Assembly: GCF_001639145.1 (NCBI RefSeq)
Contig: NZ_LROY01000002.1
Span: 1,644,501 to 1,708,500 of the forward strand
DNA: 64,000 nucleotides
Source of the DNA: Microbulbifer sp. Q7
GTDB taxonomy: Bacteria; Pseudomonadota; Gammaproteobacteria; Pseudomonadales; Cellvibrionaceae
Direction of reading: 5' to 3'
Under the pieces are notes generated by a model. The model was not told the DNA's origin, did no database searches, and saw only the letters and a list, made by a program, of their open reading frames with translations. A program made the translations under genes and the position numbers. Within the stretch, counting starts at the first letter, position 1, and every line of letters begins with the position of its first letter. Shown in pieces: positions 1 to 9,275 of this stretch.

Positions 1-1705
1 TATCCTGCATCAGTTGTGCAAACTGCGCCTTGGTGGGGCTCTCTTTTGCTGAGCGGCTCAGGGTATTGATGACGATGCCATACTGCGACGCGGTGGAGCC
101 CTCCTGCCCCCAGCTCTTCTCGTTGTCCACAAAGACGCCCACACACCAGGGACTGTTTTCGACTTCTTTGGCGATCTGCTCTGCGGTGATATAGGCGCGC
201 TCTTTGAACAGCGGATCAAACGGGTCCGGCAGTGGGCTCCAGTAGTCATTGCCACTGCTCACAGTTTTGAAGTTGCCAATAATCCAGCCATTGGCGAAGT
301 ACGGAATTCGATCCATCTGGTAGTAATCGGAATCAATCCAGTTGCCGAAGGAGGTAAAACCCCAGCTGAGCATGCGATCAACGGTGGTATCCCGCCACTT
401 CGCCATCAGCTGCTCTTCATCCGCAATGTCATACTTACGCTGCAGATTCGCCCGGTAAAAGCTGAACGTCTCGCCGTGCTCTATCGCTCCGGTATGCACC
501 TCACGGCGATAGCCAAAGTTCTGCCCCAGAGGTTCGTCATACTCCGGTAACCAGGTAAACATCTCTGCGCGCAGAGGCGAGCTGATATAGCGCGTCGGAA
601 GGGCCGCATCCGGAACCGGGTTCAGACCGAGAGAATCCTCCGGCGTCAGATCACCGGGGGTGCGCTGAGGGACTTTGGCCTTGTCAAAGTCATACCCGGT
701 AATGGTGGAGGTATTGGCCAGGCGCACGTTGGCAATACCTGTGGAGAAGAACAGATACCCTTCCGGATCTACCAGTGCCCATTTACCATCGACTTTTTCC
801 GTACGGAAGAAGCCGGTCGCCTCCAGCTTTGGCCCTTCTGCCCAGCCACCAAATCGCGAGCGTCCTTCGAGAGGCGTATGGCGCAAATCAGCCAGCTCCT
901 CACCAGCGTAGTCGCGTAGCTCTTCCACAGAATGCACTTTGTTGGCGAATTCCATTTTGGCATTTTGACCAAACTGATCCACCAGCCCGTTGAGATAGTT
1001 TTGGTCCAGTGTTTCCGGCTTGATCAACCGAACATTGTCGATGGTCAGTGTTTTGTCTTCCAGAACACCGGCTACCGAGAACTCAATGCGCTCAATGGCG
1101 CTAACGTCCAGCTGCTTTTCGCCATGGCGAAAAATAATATCCTGATAGGCGCTATTCCAGCTGGGCGGGTTGGAGCGGATACCGGTTACCACAGAAAGGT
1201 CCGGGCCCTTGAGTTCCATATAGTAGGTATTCTGAGATTGCTCGGGCACCACAAAACTGCGGCTGTGCAGTCGCCCTTCACCGTCAAACGCTTTTACATA
1301 GAGGTGTACCGACGATGGCTGCGCATTATCAATATCCAGCGCAAAGGCAAAATTACCCAGGTTACTCCAGTCCCAGCTCTTATCGGCAGAAAACGTAAAT
1401 GAAGCTGCGTAGTGCGCTTTGGTTTGCAGCTGTAGCCGGAGTGCCTGGCCGGCACCCGTTGAAACCAGGCGACCATTCGCATTCTCCAGTTTGATCGATT
1501 CCGGGAGCTTCTTGTTCTCGAAATTCCAGAGTACTACCGGATCCGCTTCGGCTGATTCCGTTCCACTCAATCCTTCTGCACTGGATAATTTGTCGCCAGA
1601 TACCGTTTCGGCCGCGGCCAGGGTATTCCCATCTGAGCGACCGCACCCGGTGAGACACAGGGCACAAATTAAAAATGCCGTTAGCCATTGATTGGCGAAA
1701 TTCAT
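1..1705 (-). CDS. GH50 beta-agarase lipoprotein, 3' end beyond window
   Basis: Read by translating the reverse strand from the ATG at 1705; the frame stays open to base 1, so the C-terminus is missing. The N-terminus is a lipoprotein signal (hydrophobic stretch, then lipobox LTGC around residue 21), so the enzyme is probably anchored in the outer membrane. An N-terminal carbohydrate-binding-like beta-sandwich (about residues 55-220) precedes the TIM-barrel part. The latter carries blocks typical of GH50 such as FGGWAEGP, KWALVDPEGY and SPWCVGVFVDNEK. Glu529 in DNEKSWG corresponds to the acid/base residue of characterised GH50 agarases; the nucleophile would lie outside the window. GH50 enzymes are mostly exo-agarases releasing neoagarobiose. 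The gene diverges from the GH16 agarase across a region with an operator palindrome. The start is supported by GGAG upstream. Family call firm; exact product profile inferred. Confidence 0.92.
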   Translation of the reverse strand, partial: MNFANQWLTAFLICALCLTGCGRSDGNTLAAAETVSGDKLSSAEGLSGTESAEADPVVLWNFENKKLPESIKLENANGRLVSTGAGQALRLQLQTKAHYAASFTFSADKSWDWSNLGNFAFALDIDNAQPSSVHLYVKAFDGEGRLHSRSFVVPEQSQNTYYMELKGPDLSVVTGIRSNPPSWNSAYQDIIFRHGEKQLDVSAIERIEFSVAGVLEDKTLTIDNVRLIKPETLDQNYLNGLVDQFGQNAKMEFANKVHSVEELRDYAGEELADLRHTPLEGRSRFGGWAEGPKLEATGFFRTEKVDGKWALVDPEGYLFFSTGIANVRLANTSTITGYDFDKAKVPQRTPGDLTPEDSLGLNPVPDAALPTRYISSPLRAEMFTWLPEYDEPLGQNFGYRREVHTGAIEHGETFSFYRANLQRKYDIADEEQLMAKWRDTTVDRMLSWGFTSFGNWIDSDYYQMDRIPYFANGWIIGNFKTVSSGNDYWSPLPDPFDPLFKERAYITAEQIAKEVENSPWCVGVFVDNEKSWGQEGSTASQYGIVINTLSRSAKESPTKAQFAQLMQD

Positions 1706-1833
1706 AGGTACTCGCTCCATTAACATTCGATAAATACGAAAACACTTGAACGCTCGGCAGAAGATCCGGCACTGAGTGCCTGGAAATGCGAACGAATCCC
1801 CATTCCGCATCTGAGCAATCACTGGCCACTTCA

Positions 1834-1847
1834 AATTGTCAACAATT
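1834..1847. promoter_or_regulatory. Operator-like palindrome between GH50 and GH16 agarase genes
   Basis: AATTGTCAACAATT is a 6+6 inverted repeat around a CA centre, placed 129 bp upstream of the GH50 start and 75 bp upstream of the GH16 start. A weaker half copy (TTAACAG) overlaps its right side 7 bp away. The same TTGTNNACAA core occurs in the other control regions of the agar locus, so this is a probable binding site for a common dimeric regulator. The regulator is not identified. Confidence 0.6.
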
Positions 1848-1921
1848 AACAGTAACCTAAACGCTCCGACATAACAATAATGCGCTCATCCAGTATCGGA
1901 TTGAGAGCAAGGAGCAAAGCG

Positions 1922-3721
1922 ATGAAAACCACTCAGGGCGCCCTGGCGGCGCTTGTGTTTAGTACCCCATTGATGGCCGCAGACTGGAACGGCATCCCGG
2001 TCCCCGCTGACGCAGGCCCCGGCAACACCTGGGAACTACACTCCCTTTCCGACGACTTTAACTACGCGGCACCGGCGTCCGGCAAGAGCGCCAGCTTCTT
2101 TGAGCGCTGGAGCGAAGGCTTTATCAACCCATGGCTCGGCCCGGGAGAGACCGAATACCACGCGCCCAACTCCTCCGTGGAAGACGGTAACCTGGTGATC
2201 AAGGCCACCCGCAAACCGGGCACCATCAAGATCCACACCGGGGCCATCCACTCCAAAGAGAGTCTGACCTACCCGCTTTATATGGAAGCGCGGGTAAAGA
2301 TCACCAATCTCACCCTGGCCAATGCCTTCTGGTTACTCAGTTCCGATTCCACGCAGGAGATCGATGTACTGGAGTCCTACGGCAGTGACCGCCCCAGTGA
2401 AACCTGGTTCGACGAACGCCTGCATCTCAGCCACCACGTATTCATTCGCTCACCGTTCCAGGACTACCAACCCAAAGACGCCGGCAGCTGGTACCCGAAC
2501 CCCAACGGCGGTACCTGGCGCGATCAGTGGATTCGCATCGGTACCTACTGGGTCGATCCGTGGACACTGGAGTACTACGTCAATGGCGAGCATGTGCGCA
2601 CCGTGACCGGGCCGGAGATGATCGACCCCTACGGTTACACCGGTGGTACCGGCCTGAGCAAACCGATGCAGGTAATCTTTGATGCCGAGCACCAGCCATG
2701 GCGCGATGCCCAGGGGACAGCACCCCCCACCGATGCAGAACTCGCCGATCCCAGCCGTAATCGCTTCCTTGTCGACTGGGTACGTTTTTACAAACCAGTG
2801 CCGGCAGATAATGGCGGCGGCGATCCCGGCAACGGCGGAAATCCGGGTAATGGCGGCGACGGCGAAACCATAACCGTCGAACTGGGTAACTTTACCGACA
2901 CCGGTAAATCCGGCGCGGCCGTCGCCGGCGATACGGTCCCAGGTTTCAACCGCAACGGTGCCGACAATATCAACTACAACACCCTGGGCGACTGGGGCGA
3001 CTACACCGTAAACTTCCCGGAAGCCGGCCAATATGCCGTTGAGCTGGTCGCCGCCTCCCCCACCACTTCCGGCATCGCCGCCGACATTCAGGTGGACGGC
3101 AGCTACGTGGGCACCATTCCCATGAGCAGCACCGGCGCCTGGGAGCTGTACAACACCTTCAGCCTGCCCGACACCATCTATATCGCCAGCGCAGGTAATC
3201 ACACAATTCGTGTACAGAGTGCTGGCGGCGCCGGCTGGCAATGGAACGGTGATGAGATCCGCTTTACCAAAACCGACGGCGGCACCTCGAACCCACCACC
3301 GGCAACCGGCGCGAGCGTCACCATCGAAGCGGAAGCCTTCGCCAGTGTTGGCGGCACCTTTGCAGACGGCCAGGCTCAACCCATCAGTGTCTACACCGCT
3401 AATGGCAACACCGCCATCAACTATGTCAACAAAGGTGACTTCGCCGACTACACAGTAACCATCGCCGAGGCGGGCACCTATGAAATTCACTATCAGGCAG
3501 GTAGTGGGGTGACTGGTGGCAGTATCGAATTTCTGGTGAATGAGAACGGCAGCTGGAACAGCAAAACCGTTACTGCTGTACCGAATCAGGGATGGGACAA
3601 TTTCCAGGTACTGGACGGTGGCAGCGTCTACCTGGAGGCGGGAACCCATCAGGTTCGCCTTTACGGCGTCGGCAGTAATGACTGGCAGTGGAACTTGGAT
3701 AAGTTCGTGCTAAGTAATTAA
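1922..3721 (+). CDS. GH16 endo-beta-agarase with two CBM6 modules
   Basis: The exported enzyme cleaves beta-1,4 links of agarose to neoagaro-oligosaccharides. Translation from ATG 1922 (AAGGAG seven bases upstream; a further in-frame upstream start has no such site) gives 599 residues. Signal peptide is about residues 1-19, ending STPLMAAD. The GH16 catalytic domain runs to about residue 295 and closely resembles characterised marine GH16 agarases, with the blocks [12 protein letters not shown] and [16 protein letters not shown]. The catalytic signature QEIDVLE places nucleophile Glu146, Asp148 and acid/base Glu151. A Gly/Asn-rich linker leads to two CBM6 domains (about 315-450 and 465-599). 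The second is near-identical in style to the CBM6 modules of the GH86 protein at 12.1 kb ([23 protein letters not shown]), suggesting module shuffling. It is probably co-regulated with GH50 by the shared palindrome. Confidence 0.95.
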   Translation: MKTTQGALAALVFSTPLMAADWNGIPVPADAGPGNTWELHSLSDDFNYAAPASGKSASFFERWSEGFINPWLGPGETEYHAPNSSVEDGNLVIKATRKPGTIKIHTGAIHSKESLTYPLYMEARVKITNLTLANAFWLLSSDSTQEIDVLESYGSDRPSETWFDERLHLSHHVFIRSPFQDYQPKDAGSWYPNPNGGTWRDQWIRIGTYWVDPWTLEYYVNGEHVRTVTGPEMIDPYGYTGGTGLSKPMQVIFDAEHQPWRDAQGTAPPTDAELADPSRNRFLVDWVRFYKPVPADNGGGDPGNGGNPGNGGDGETITVELGNFTDTGKSGAAVAGDTVPGFNRNGADNINYNTLGDWGDYTVNFPEAGQYAVELVAASPTTSGIAADIQVDGSYVGTIPMSSTGAWELYNTFSLPDTIYIASAGNHTIRVQSAGGAGWQWNGDEIRFTKTDGGTSNPPPATGASVTIEAEAFASVGGTFADGQAQPISVYTANGNTAINYVNKGDFADYTVTIAEAGTYEIHYQAGSGVTGGSIEFLVNENGSWNSKTVTAVPNQGWDNFQVLDGGSVYLEAGTHQVRLYGVGSNDWQWNLDKFVLSN

Positions 3722-3737
3722 CCACCAGTCATACCAG

Positions 3738-3767
3738 TAGAACAGGGGCCAGCGGCCCCCTGTTCTA
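3738..3767 (+). terminator. Hairpin after GH16 agarase gene
   Basis: TAGAACAGGGGCC and GGCCCCCTGTTCTA form a 13-14 bp stem with one bulged C and a three-base loop, 17 bp after the stop codon. It has no strong T-run, so it could be a weak terminator or an mRNA-stabilising hairpin. Confidence 0.6.
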
Positions 3768-3914
3768 GTTACGCGATACGAAACACATCTCTACCGCACC
3801 CGGCCGCACATTCCTGTACTTATCATTCGTCCACCCAGCGTATTTGTAGATTTGACACCTCGAAGGACATAGACTCAGCACACTCAGGGATTCAGTCTTA
3901 ATGGGAAGGAACCA

Positions 3915-4994
3915 ATGAAAACAGCAGGCATCTCAATAACACTCATTCTGGGACTGGTACTTGGTTACTTACTTCTCGCACCAGTCCCCATAGATCCCAA
4001 GGCATGGACGGCACCAGCCAACCCCGGATATAGCGGCCAGTTTGCGGTCAACAATAAGCTGGCTGAGCTGGATCAGATCGACATTGGCGAATGGACGGGC
4101 CCGGAAGATGTGGTGCTGGATGACCAGGGTCGGATCTATATTTCCGTACACGAAGGCCGCATCCTGCGCCTGAGTGCAGATGGCGCCCACCACGAAGTGT
4201 TTGCTGAAACCGGCGGCCGCCCACTTGGACTAGCATTTGACCAACAGGGGAACCTGATTGTGGCGGATGCCTTCCTGGGACTACTCTCTATCAGCCCCTC
4301 CGGTGTGAAGACCCTACTCACCAACAAGCTCGACGAATCCCCAATTCTCTATGCGAACAACCTCGATATCGCCAGCGACGGCACCATCTACTTCACCGAT
4401 GCCTCAACGAAGTTTGGTGCAAAGCAATGGGGTGGTAGCTACCCCGCCAGCCTGTTGGACCTGATGGAGCATGGTGGTCACGGGCGCGTGTTGAGCTACT
4501 CGCCTGCGGACAACAAAACAAAATTGATTTATCAGGGGCTGAATTTCGCCAATGGCCTGGCACTGGCGCCCGACGAACAGTCCGTGCTGGTCAATGAGAC
4601 CGGTAACTACCGGGTAGTGCGAGTGGATATCGCCGCGGAAAATCGCGGGGAACTTTCGGAGGTCATTGGCGAGCTACCGGCCTTCCCCGATAACCTGAAC
4701 CGTGGACTGGATGGAAAATACTGGGTCGGCCTGGTATCGCCGAGAAACCCGCTGCTGGACAAAATTTCCGACCGCCCCTTTTTACGGGAAGTCGTGCAGC
4801 GCCTACCACAGTTTATGCGCCCCAAGGCCACCTACTACGGCCATGTAATCGCGATCAACGAAGCGGGCGATGTATTGCTGGACCTGCAAGATCCCTCTGG
4901 CGGATATGCGACAACCACCGGGGTATTTGAAACACCGGAATACCTTTATATAGGCAGCCTGCTCTCAAAAAACCTGGGAAGAAAGCTCAAATAA
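3915..4994 (+). CDS. APMAP/strictosidine-synthase-like (SMP-30 superfamily) membrane-anchored protein
   Basis: The protein has 359 residues. An N-terminal hydrophobic segment (residues 5-24) with no clear cleavage site suggests a membrane anchor with a periplasmic beta-propeller. The body has repeated propeller blade motifs (GPEDVVLDDQGRIY, RPLGLAFDQQGNL, FANGLALAPDEQS) and the C-terminal blocks LPAFPDNLNRG, KYWVGLVSPR and GGYATTTGVFE. These match the strictosidine-synthase/APMAP branch of the SMP-30/gluconolactonase superfamily. Such proteins are usually calcium-dependent lactonases or esterases. In an agar locus a sugar lactone is a reasonable substrate (inference). The start is supported by AAGGAA seven bases upstream. 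The gene lies between the GH16 gene and the convergent enolase operon. No operator palindrome was seen in its own upstream region. Confidence 0.75.
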   Translation: MKTAGISITLILGLVLGYLLLAPVPIDPKAWTAPANPGYSGQFAVNNKLAELDQIDIGEWTGPEDVVLDDQGRIYISVHEGRILRLSADGAHHEVFAETGGRPLGLAFDQQGNLIVADAFLGLLSISPSGVKTLLTNKLDESPILYANNLDIASDGTIYFTDASTKFGAKQWGGSYPASLLDLMEHGGHGRVLSYSPADNKTKLIYQGLNFANGLALAPDEQSVLVNETGNYRVVRVDIAAENRGELSEVIGELPAFPDNLNRGLDGKYWVGLVSPRNPLLDKISDRPFLREVVQRLPQFMRPKATYYGHVIAINEAGDVLLDLQDPSGGYATTTGVFETPEYLYIGSLLSKNLGRKLK

Positions 4995-5154
4995 TAACCA
5001 GCCCGTGATTTTTCCAGAAGCCATATACGCCCCGCGTCAGGGAAAGCACAAGGCGACCTATCGGCGGCATTCAAAATAGCAAATCGACCGGCTGTCGCTG
5101 GGTCAATCCACGGTACGTGCCACAGTGGATGGAGTCCGCCCTAACATCACCTGC

Positions 5155-5180
5155 TCAGCCGGCTACAGAAAGCCGGCTGA
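5155..5180. terminator. Hairpin between convergent genes
   Basis: A perfect 10 bp stem, TCAGCCGGCT / AGCCGGCTGA, with a six-base loop lies 15 bp past the enolase stop on the minus strand and 160 bp past the SMP-30-like gene. No T-run on either side, so termination strength is uncertain. Confidence 0.55.
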
Positions 5181-5195
5181 ACAAAGTGAAAGTAC

Positions 5196-6497
5196 TTACA
5201 CCTCCCCGAAGATCGTCTTGTACAGTTCTGCACCCTCAAACCGCGCCCGACTACCCAGGCTCCGCTCAATCCGCAGCACTTCATTCCACTTCACCATACG
5301 CTCACTGCGGGCGAAGGAACCGACTTTGAGCTGGCCCGCGTTGGTCGCAACCGCGAGATGGGCAATAAACGCATCTTCGGTTTCACCAGAACGCGCCGAA
5401 ACGACGGGGAGCCAGCCGGCATTCTGGGTCATTTCGATCGCAGCCATGGTTTCAGAAACGGTGCCGATCTGGTTTAGTTTGATCAGAACCGAATTGGCGA
5501 GCTGGCTGTCGATGCCGTTCTGGATGCGTTCAATGTTGGTGGTAAACAGGTCGTCACCGATAACCTGTACGCGCTTGCCCACTTCCGCGGTGAAGCGCTT
5601 CCAGCTGTCGAAATCGGTATCGGCGAAGGGGTCTTCGATGGAGATGATGGGGTACTTGTCGCACCACTCTATCATCAGATCGCAGAATTCTTCAGGTGTG
5701 AAGGAAGTGCCGTCTTTTCTCAGCTGGTAACGCTGGCCGTCGTACAGATCGCTGGCGGCGATATCCAAAGAGATCGCAACGTCTTTGCCTGCTTCATAGC
5801 CCGCCAGGCGCACGGCTTCCAGTAGCACTTCGAAGGGTTCTTCGTTACGGTCGAATGCTGGCCACCAGCCACCTTCGTCGGCCAGGCCGACGCTTTTGCC
5901 CCGTGCCTTCATCACTTCACCGGCGGCGTGGTAGATATTGAAGGTCATTTCCAGGGTTTCTTGATAAGTTTGGGCCCCTACCGCAATGATCAGGAAATCC
6001 TGAATATCGATGGCCCAGTCGGCGTGGGCACCACCGCCTAGAATCTGGATTTCGTTCAGTGGCAACAGAGTGCCCTGCTCTTTGCCTCGTACCGCACTCA
6101 GGTACTCGTACAACGGTACACCGCGGACGTTGGCGGCGGCGCGGGCGCAGGCCATGGATACGCCGAGTGTGGCGTTGGCGCCGAGGCGGGATTTATTGGC
6201 GGTGCCGTCCAGCTCAACGAGCTTGCTGTCGATGGCTTTCAGGTCGGTGACCGGCATGCCCCTCAATGAGGGAGCAATTTCTTTCTGGATATTTTCAATC
6301 GCCCCAAATACAGACTTGCCGCGAAAGCGCGCTTTATCACCGTCGCGGAGCTCCAATGCTTCGAACTGGCCGGTGGAAGCACCGCTCGGCACCAAGCCTG
6401 CTCCGGTGATGCCGTTTTCGAGGGTGACCTGCACCTCTACAGTAGGAAAACCGCGGGAATCGTAAATCTGAAAAGCGTCAATACTCTGGATATTCAT
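5196..6497 (-). CDS. Divergent enolase paralogue, last gene of the ALDH-kinase-enolase operon
   Basis: The 433-residue protein aligns along its whole length with phosphopyruvate hydratase (SGAST loop, DEGG, SIEDP, GDDLFTTN, SGETED). Metal ligands Asp245, Glu288 and Asp315, general base Lys340, Lys391, Glu208, His158 and the phosphate-binding RSGE motif (Arg369-Ser370) are kept. Two leaving-group-side residues differ. The Glu of QEF (yeast Glu168) is Asp167, and the His of SHRSGETED (yeast His373) is Ala368. The fold should still abstract the alpha proton of a 2-phospho-carboxylate but may accept a different C3 substituent, so it may not be the glycolytic enzyme. Start chosen by alignment; an alternative ATG at 6518 overlaps the kinase stop (ATGA). 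Its neighbours are a kinase and an aldehyde dehydrogenase. Substrate unknown. Confidence 0.85.
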   Translation of the reverse strand: MNIQSIDAFQIYDSRGFPTVEVQVTLENGITGAGLVPSGASTGQFEALELRDGDKARFRGKSVFGAIENIQKEIAPSLRGMPVTDLKAIDSKLVELDGTANKSRLGANATLGVSMACARAAANVRGVPLYEYLSAVRGKEQGTLLPLNEIQILGGGAHADWAIDIQDFLIIAVGAQTYQETLEMTFNIYHAAGEVMKARGKSVGLADEGGWWPAFDRNEEPFEVLLEAVRLAGYEAGKDVAISLDIAASDLYDGQRYQLRKDGTSFTPEEFCDLMIEWCDKYPIISIEDPFADTDFDSWKRFTAEVGKRVQVIGDDLFTTNIERIQNGIDSQLANSVLIKLNQIGTVSETMAAIEMTQNAGWLPVVSARSGETEDAFIAHLAVATNAGQLKVGSFARSERMVKWNEVLRIERSLGSRARFEGAELYKTIFGEV

Positions 6498-6514
6498 GGT
6501 TTTCTTACCGTTAT

Positions 6515-7507
6515 TCATGCAGCAGTGACAAGCTCCGTCCATTGATGGACGACTTGATTGAGTGTTTTGGGGGAATCCGGGATTACAGAGTAAGCAAAAT
6601 CCCGTACGGTTTGCTGCTGGCTGCTGTCGAGGTATTCCACCGGGGATTTTCCATCCACTCGAGCCAACATCAGCATTGGCAACAAATGGCTGAGACGCGC
6701 TTCGAATTGGCCGTCGACTACTGTGTCTGCCGCGAGGGTGTAGCTTTCCCACACCTTCAGGCCGAGGCCCAGTATCTGCGCAGCATCTTTCGGCCGATGT
6801 AGCGCTTTCAGTAGGAAGTGGTTAAGCAGGAAGGCGACATCGAATACCGGATCGCCGTACCAGGCGACCTCACAATCCAGAATCACCAGCCGGCCACTGC
6901 CGACCATCAGGTTTTTGGGGCTGTAGTCACCATGAATCAGGCAGGTGCTAGTGCTCGCGATGCGCTCTGCTTCTGCTGTGAAGTACGGATTGAGCTGCGG
7001 ATGCCGGCTGCCGGTTTTCAGCAGGTAGGGATCCAGTCGCAGTTCGGTGAAGTCTTTGAGGGTGTCAAATTTTTCCCGGGCAACCGCATCCCCGAGGGAT
7101 CTGCGGTGAATGGTTCCGAGGTAATCACCGGCGAGGCGCGCGTACTGTCGGTCGTACTCCCCCAGCAGCAGGCGGGACTTCCAGTTCTCCAGGCCACCCT
7201 CAATCATTTCCATGCAGAAAAAATACTTTTCTGCATCGGAATAGAGAATGGCGGGCACAGACTCTGGCAGGAATGCACCGACATAACGCAGGTATTCCTG
7301 CTCGGTGATATTGCGTTTGATATCCGCAAACCAATCGTCTTTTACCTTGAGCTTGTCCAGCGCACGCTTAACGACAAAGCGTGCCTGACCGTCGTCTACC
7401 AGCAGGATCTCGCAAGAAACCCCGCCGGAGAGCGGGGTAAAGGTTGCATCCTGTGAGTGCAGAAGACCTTTGTCGATCAGGTAATGACATAACGCTACCT
7501 GATCCAC
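6515..7507 (-). CDS. APH/choline-kinase-family small-molecule kinase
   Basis: The 330-residue protein has the aminoglycoside phosphotransferase/choline kinase fold, which transfers ATP gamma-phosphate to a hydroxyl of a small molecule. The N-lobe contains LSGGVSCEILLV and the ATP-binding lysine region FVVKRAL. The Brenner motif HGDYSPKN (His192, Asp194, Asn199) and the metal-binding LDCEVAWYGDP (Asp211) are intact. It starts with GTG at 7507, two bases after the aldehyde dehydrogenase stop, with AGAGGAA six bases upstream, and its stop overlaps or abuts the enolase start. It is therefore almost certainly co-translated with both neighbours. Antibiotic resistance is unlikely given the context. 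Phosphorylation of the acid made by the dehydrogenase, giving a phospho-acid for the enolase, is the simplest reading (inference). Confidence 0.82.
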   Translation of the reverse strand: MDQVALCHYLIDKGLLHSQDATFTPLSGGVSCEILLVDDGQARFVVKRALDKLKVKDDWFADIKRNITEQEYLRYVGAFLPESVPAILYSDAEKYFFCMEMIEGGLENWKSRLLLGEYDRQYARLAGDYLGTIHRRSLGDAVAREKFDTLKDFTELRLDPYLLKTGSRHPQLNPYFTAEAERIASTSTCLIHGDYSPKNLMVGSGRLVILDCEVAWYGDPVFDVAFLLNHFLLKALHRPKDAAQILGLGLKVWESYTLAADTVVDGQFEARLSHLLPMLMLARVDGKSPVEYLDSSQQQTVRDFAYSVIPDSPKTLNQVVHQWTELVTAA

Positions 7508-7509
7508 AG

Positions 7510-9006
7510 TTATTCCTCTTCGGGTTCGGCGATCGAAAGATTGCGCGTGTAGTCCAGCATGGTTTCACGGCTGTTCACACCGCCGCCCATACCGCTGGCG
7601 CTGCAGGCGCCATAGGGAAGACCGTAAGCGAATACGTTGTGGGCATTGACCCAGCTGTTGCCGGAAACCATTTTCTTGGCGATGGCAATGGCGCGGTCGT
7701 TGTTACCGGTCCAGACACTGTTTGCCAGGCCGTAGTCCAGGCTGTTCACCTGGCGCAGTGCATCCGCATCGTCTTTGAAGGTGGTGATATAGGCGACTGG
7801 GCCAAAGATTTCTTCGCGGAAACAGATGTTTTCTTCGGAGCCCATCAACAACGTGGGACTGACGTAATAGCCAGAGCGCTCCGCATCGGAAACATTCTTG
7901 CCGCCGTAAACCACTTCGGCGCCCTGCTCCTGGCCCTGCTGTATATAGCCATTGACGGTATTCAGTTGGCGCTCGCTCACCAACGGGCCCATCTGGCTAT
8001 CCTCATTCATACCGGCTTTGATCAGCACCTTGTCTAGCTCAACCTTTACCTTCTCGATAAATTCGGAGGCGACACTCTCGTGCACAATCCAACGGGTTGC
8101 GGTGCAGCACACCTGCCCGGTATTCAGGGTAATGGCTCCGGCAAGGCCGGCGGCCGCCGCACTGATATTGGCATCGTCACAGATAATGGAGGCACCCTTG
8201 CCGCCCAGCTCCAACTTTACCGGCTTGAGGTTCGCGCCACAGGCTTCACCGATCAGGCGGCCAACCCGGGAGGAACCGGTGAAGGACACGAAGCGCACTT
8301 TCGGATGGCGGGTGAAAACGGTACCCACTTCCGGGCCCTCACCGGGCAACACATTGATCACGCCGGCGGGGAAGCCTGCCTCTTCCGCCAATTTGGCGAG
8401 GTACAGAGTAGACAGGGGAGTAACTTCCGACGGTTTTACCACCACGGTATTACCCGCTGCCAATGCCGGTGCAATGCCCCACTGGCACAGGGTCAAGGGG
8501 AAATTCCAGGGGAAGATAAAGCCAACCACACCATAAGGCAGGCGCACCGTATGGGCCTGCTTCATACCCGCCAGAGTCAATGGGGTTTCAAATTTTTCCT
8601 GTTCGCACAGATCGGCGAAATAACGTAGACATTCGATACCAAAAGGAACATCGAAACCGCGGGCGTTCTCCACTGGCTTACCTACGTCCAGAGCTTCCAG
8701 CTGTGAAAGTTCTTCCGCATCGCGCTCACACAGATCTGCCAGCTTGCGCAGCAGTGCGGCGCGCTCGGCGGGTGTAGTGTGCTGCCAGGACTGGAATGCG
8801 GTGTGCGCTGCCTCAATGGCCTGCTCAGCATCCGATGCCACAGCCTCGGCAATGATGGCCAGAGGACTCTTGTCCGCAGGGTTTTCAACGGCCATCGACT
8901 TGCCGCTGCCGCCGGTCACCCAGGCACCATTTGAAAAGAAGGGAACGGGGGACTGGCGGAGGAACGCCTGCACTTTCGCGGTTGTTTCGATCATCGCTTT
9001 ACCCAT
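7510..9006 (-). CDS. NAD(P)-dependent aldehyde dehydrogenase (candidate sugar aldehyde oxidiser)
   Basis: The 498-residue protein is a standard-length ALDH superfamily member with the Asn in FPWNFP (about 168), general base Glu266 in LELGGKG and nucleophile Cys300 in NTGQVCC. It oxidises an aldehyde to the acid in the cytoplasm. Agar degraders need such an enzyme for 3,6-anhydro-L-galactose, and known anhydrogalactose dehydrogenases belong to this superfamily, so that substrate is plausible but not proven. It is the first gene of a three-gene operon and has an operator palindrome 54 bp upstream. The ATG at 9006 lacks an obvious ribosome site; an internal ATG at 8994 is possible. Confidence 0.85.
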   Translation of the reverse strand: MGKAMIETTAKVQAFLRQSPVPFFSNGAWVTGGSGKSMAVENPADKSPLAIIAEAVASDAEQAIEAAHTAFQSWQHTTPAERAALLRKLADLCERDAEELSQLEALDVGKPVENARGFDVPFGIECLRYFADLCEQEKFETPLTLAGMKQAHTVRLPYGVVGFIFPWNFPLTLCQWGIAPALAAGNTVVVKPSEVTPLSTLYLAKLAEEAGFPAGVINVLPGEGPEVGTVFTRHPKVRFVSFTGSSRVGRLIGEACGANLKPVKLELGGKGASIICDDANISAAAAGLAGAITLNTGQVCCTATRWIVHESVASEFIEKVKVELDKVLIKAGMNEDSQMGPLVSERQLNTVNGYIQQGQEQGAEVVYGGKNVSDAERSGYYVSPTLLMGSEENICFREEIFGPVAYITTFKDDADALRQVNSLDYGLANSVWTGNNDRAIAIAKKMVSGNSWVNAHNVFAYGLPYGACSASGMGGGVNSRETMLDYTRNLSIAEPEEE

Positions 9007-9059
9007 TATTTTGGTTACTGACTAAAGGTGGGACTGCTGTGAAGCCGACACTACCTTTT

Positions 9060-9069
9060 TTGTCAACAA
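9060..9069. promoter_or_regulatory. Operator-like palindrome upstream of the ALDH operon
   Basis: TTGTCAACAA, the same core as the site between the agarase genes, lies 54 bp upstream of the aldehyde dehydrogenase start on the opposite strand. It probably places the ALDH-kinase-enolase operon in the agar regulon. Confidence 0.5.
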
Positions 9070-9187
9070 TCTACAACAACTTTTAGGGCCCATGGGTCGA
9101 TCCTCTCTCAATGGCAGTTCATGGGATGCGCAGCCAAGTGGACCGCCATAAAGACACGCATGACACGATAGTTCAACCCAGCACAAC

Positions 9188-9212
9188 ATTGTAAACAATT
9201 CACTATTTACAA
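9188..9212. promoter_or_regulatory. Operator-like palindrome plus phased half-site upstream of GH86 gene
   Basis: ATTGTAAACAAT is a 5+5 palindrome. A second imperfect element (CTATTTACAA) follows with a 14-bp offset, ending 63 bp before the start codon of the first GH86 enzyme. A clear -10/-35 pair could not be assigned. Confidence 0.55.
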
Positions 9213-9275
9213 ATCGATTGAGACGCCATTAGCATCCTGCTCAACAAAAGCCATAAAACGATACGGAGAGAACGG

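Noticed and set aside
2450..3649. Long open frame of 399 codons antisense to the GH16 gene
   Set aside because: It lies opposite a firmly assigned modular enzyme, has low-complexity Val/Gly/Ala composition and no family motifs; an artefact of GC-rich codon usage.
5196..6497. Ordinary glycolytic enolase
   Set aside because: Two otherwise invariant active-site residues are changed and it is embedded in a catabolic operon; kept only as an alternative until the genome is checked for a second enolase.
6515..7507. Aminoglycoside resistance gene
   Set aside because: The APH fold is shared by many metabolic kinases, and translational coupling to ALDH and enolase genes indicates a catabolic role.
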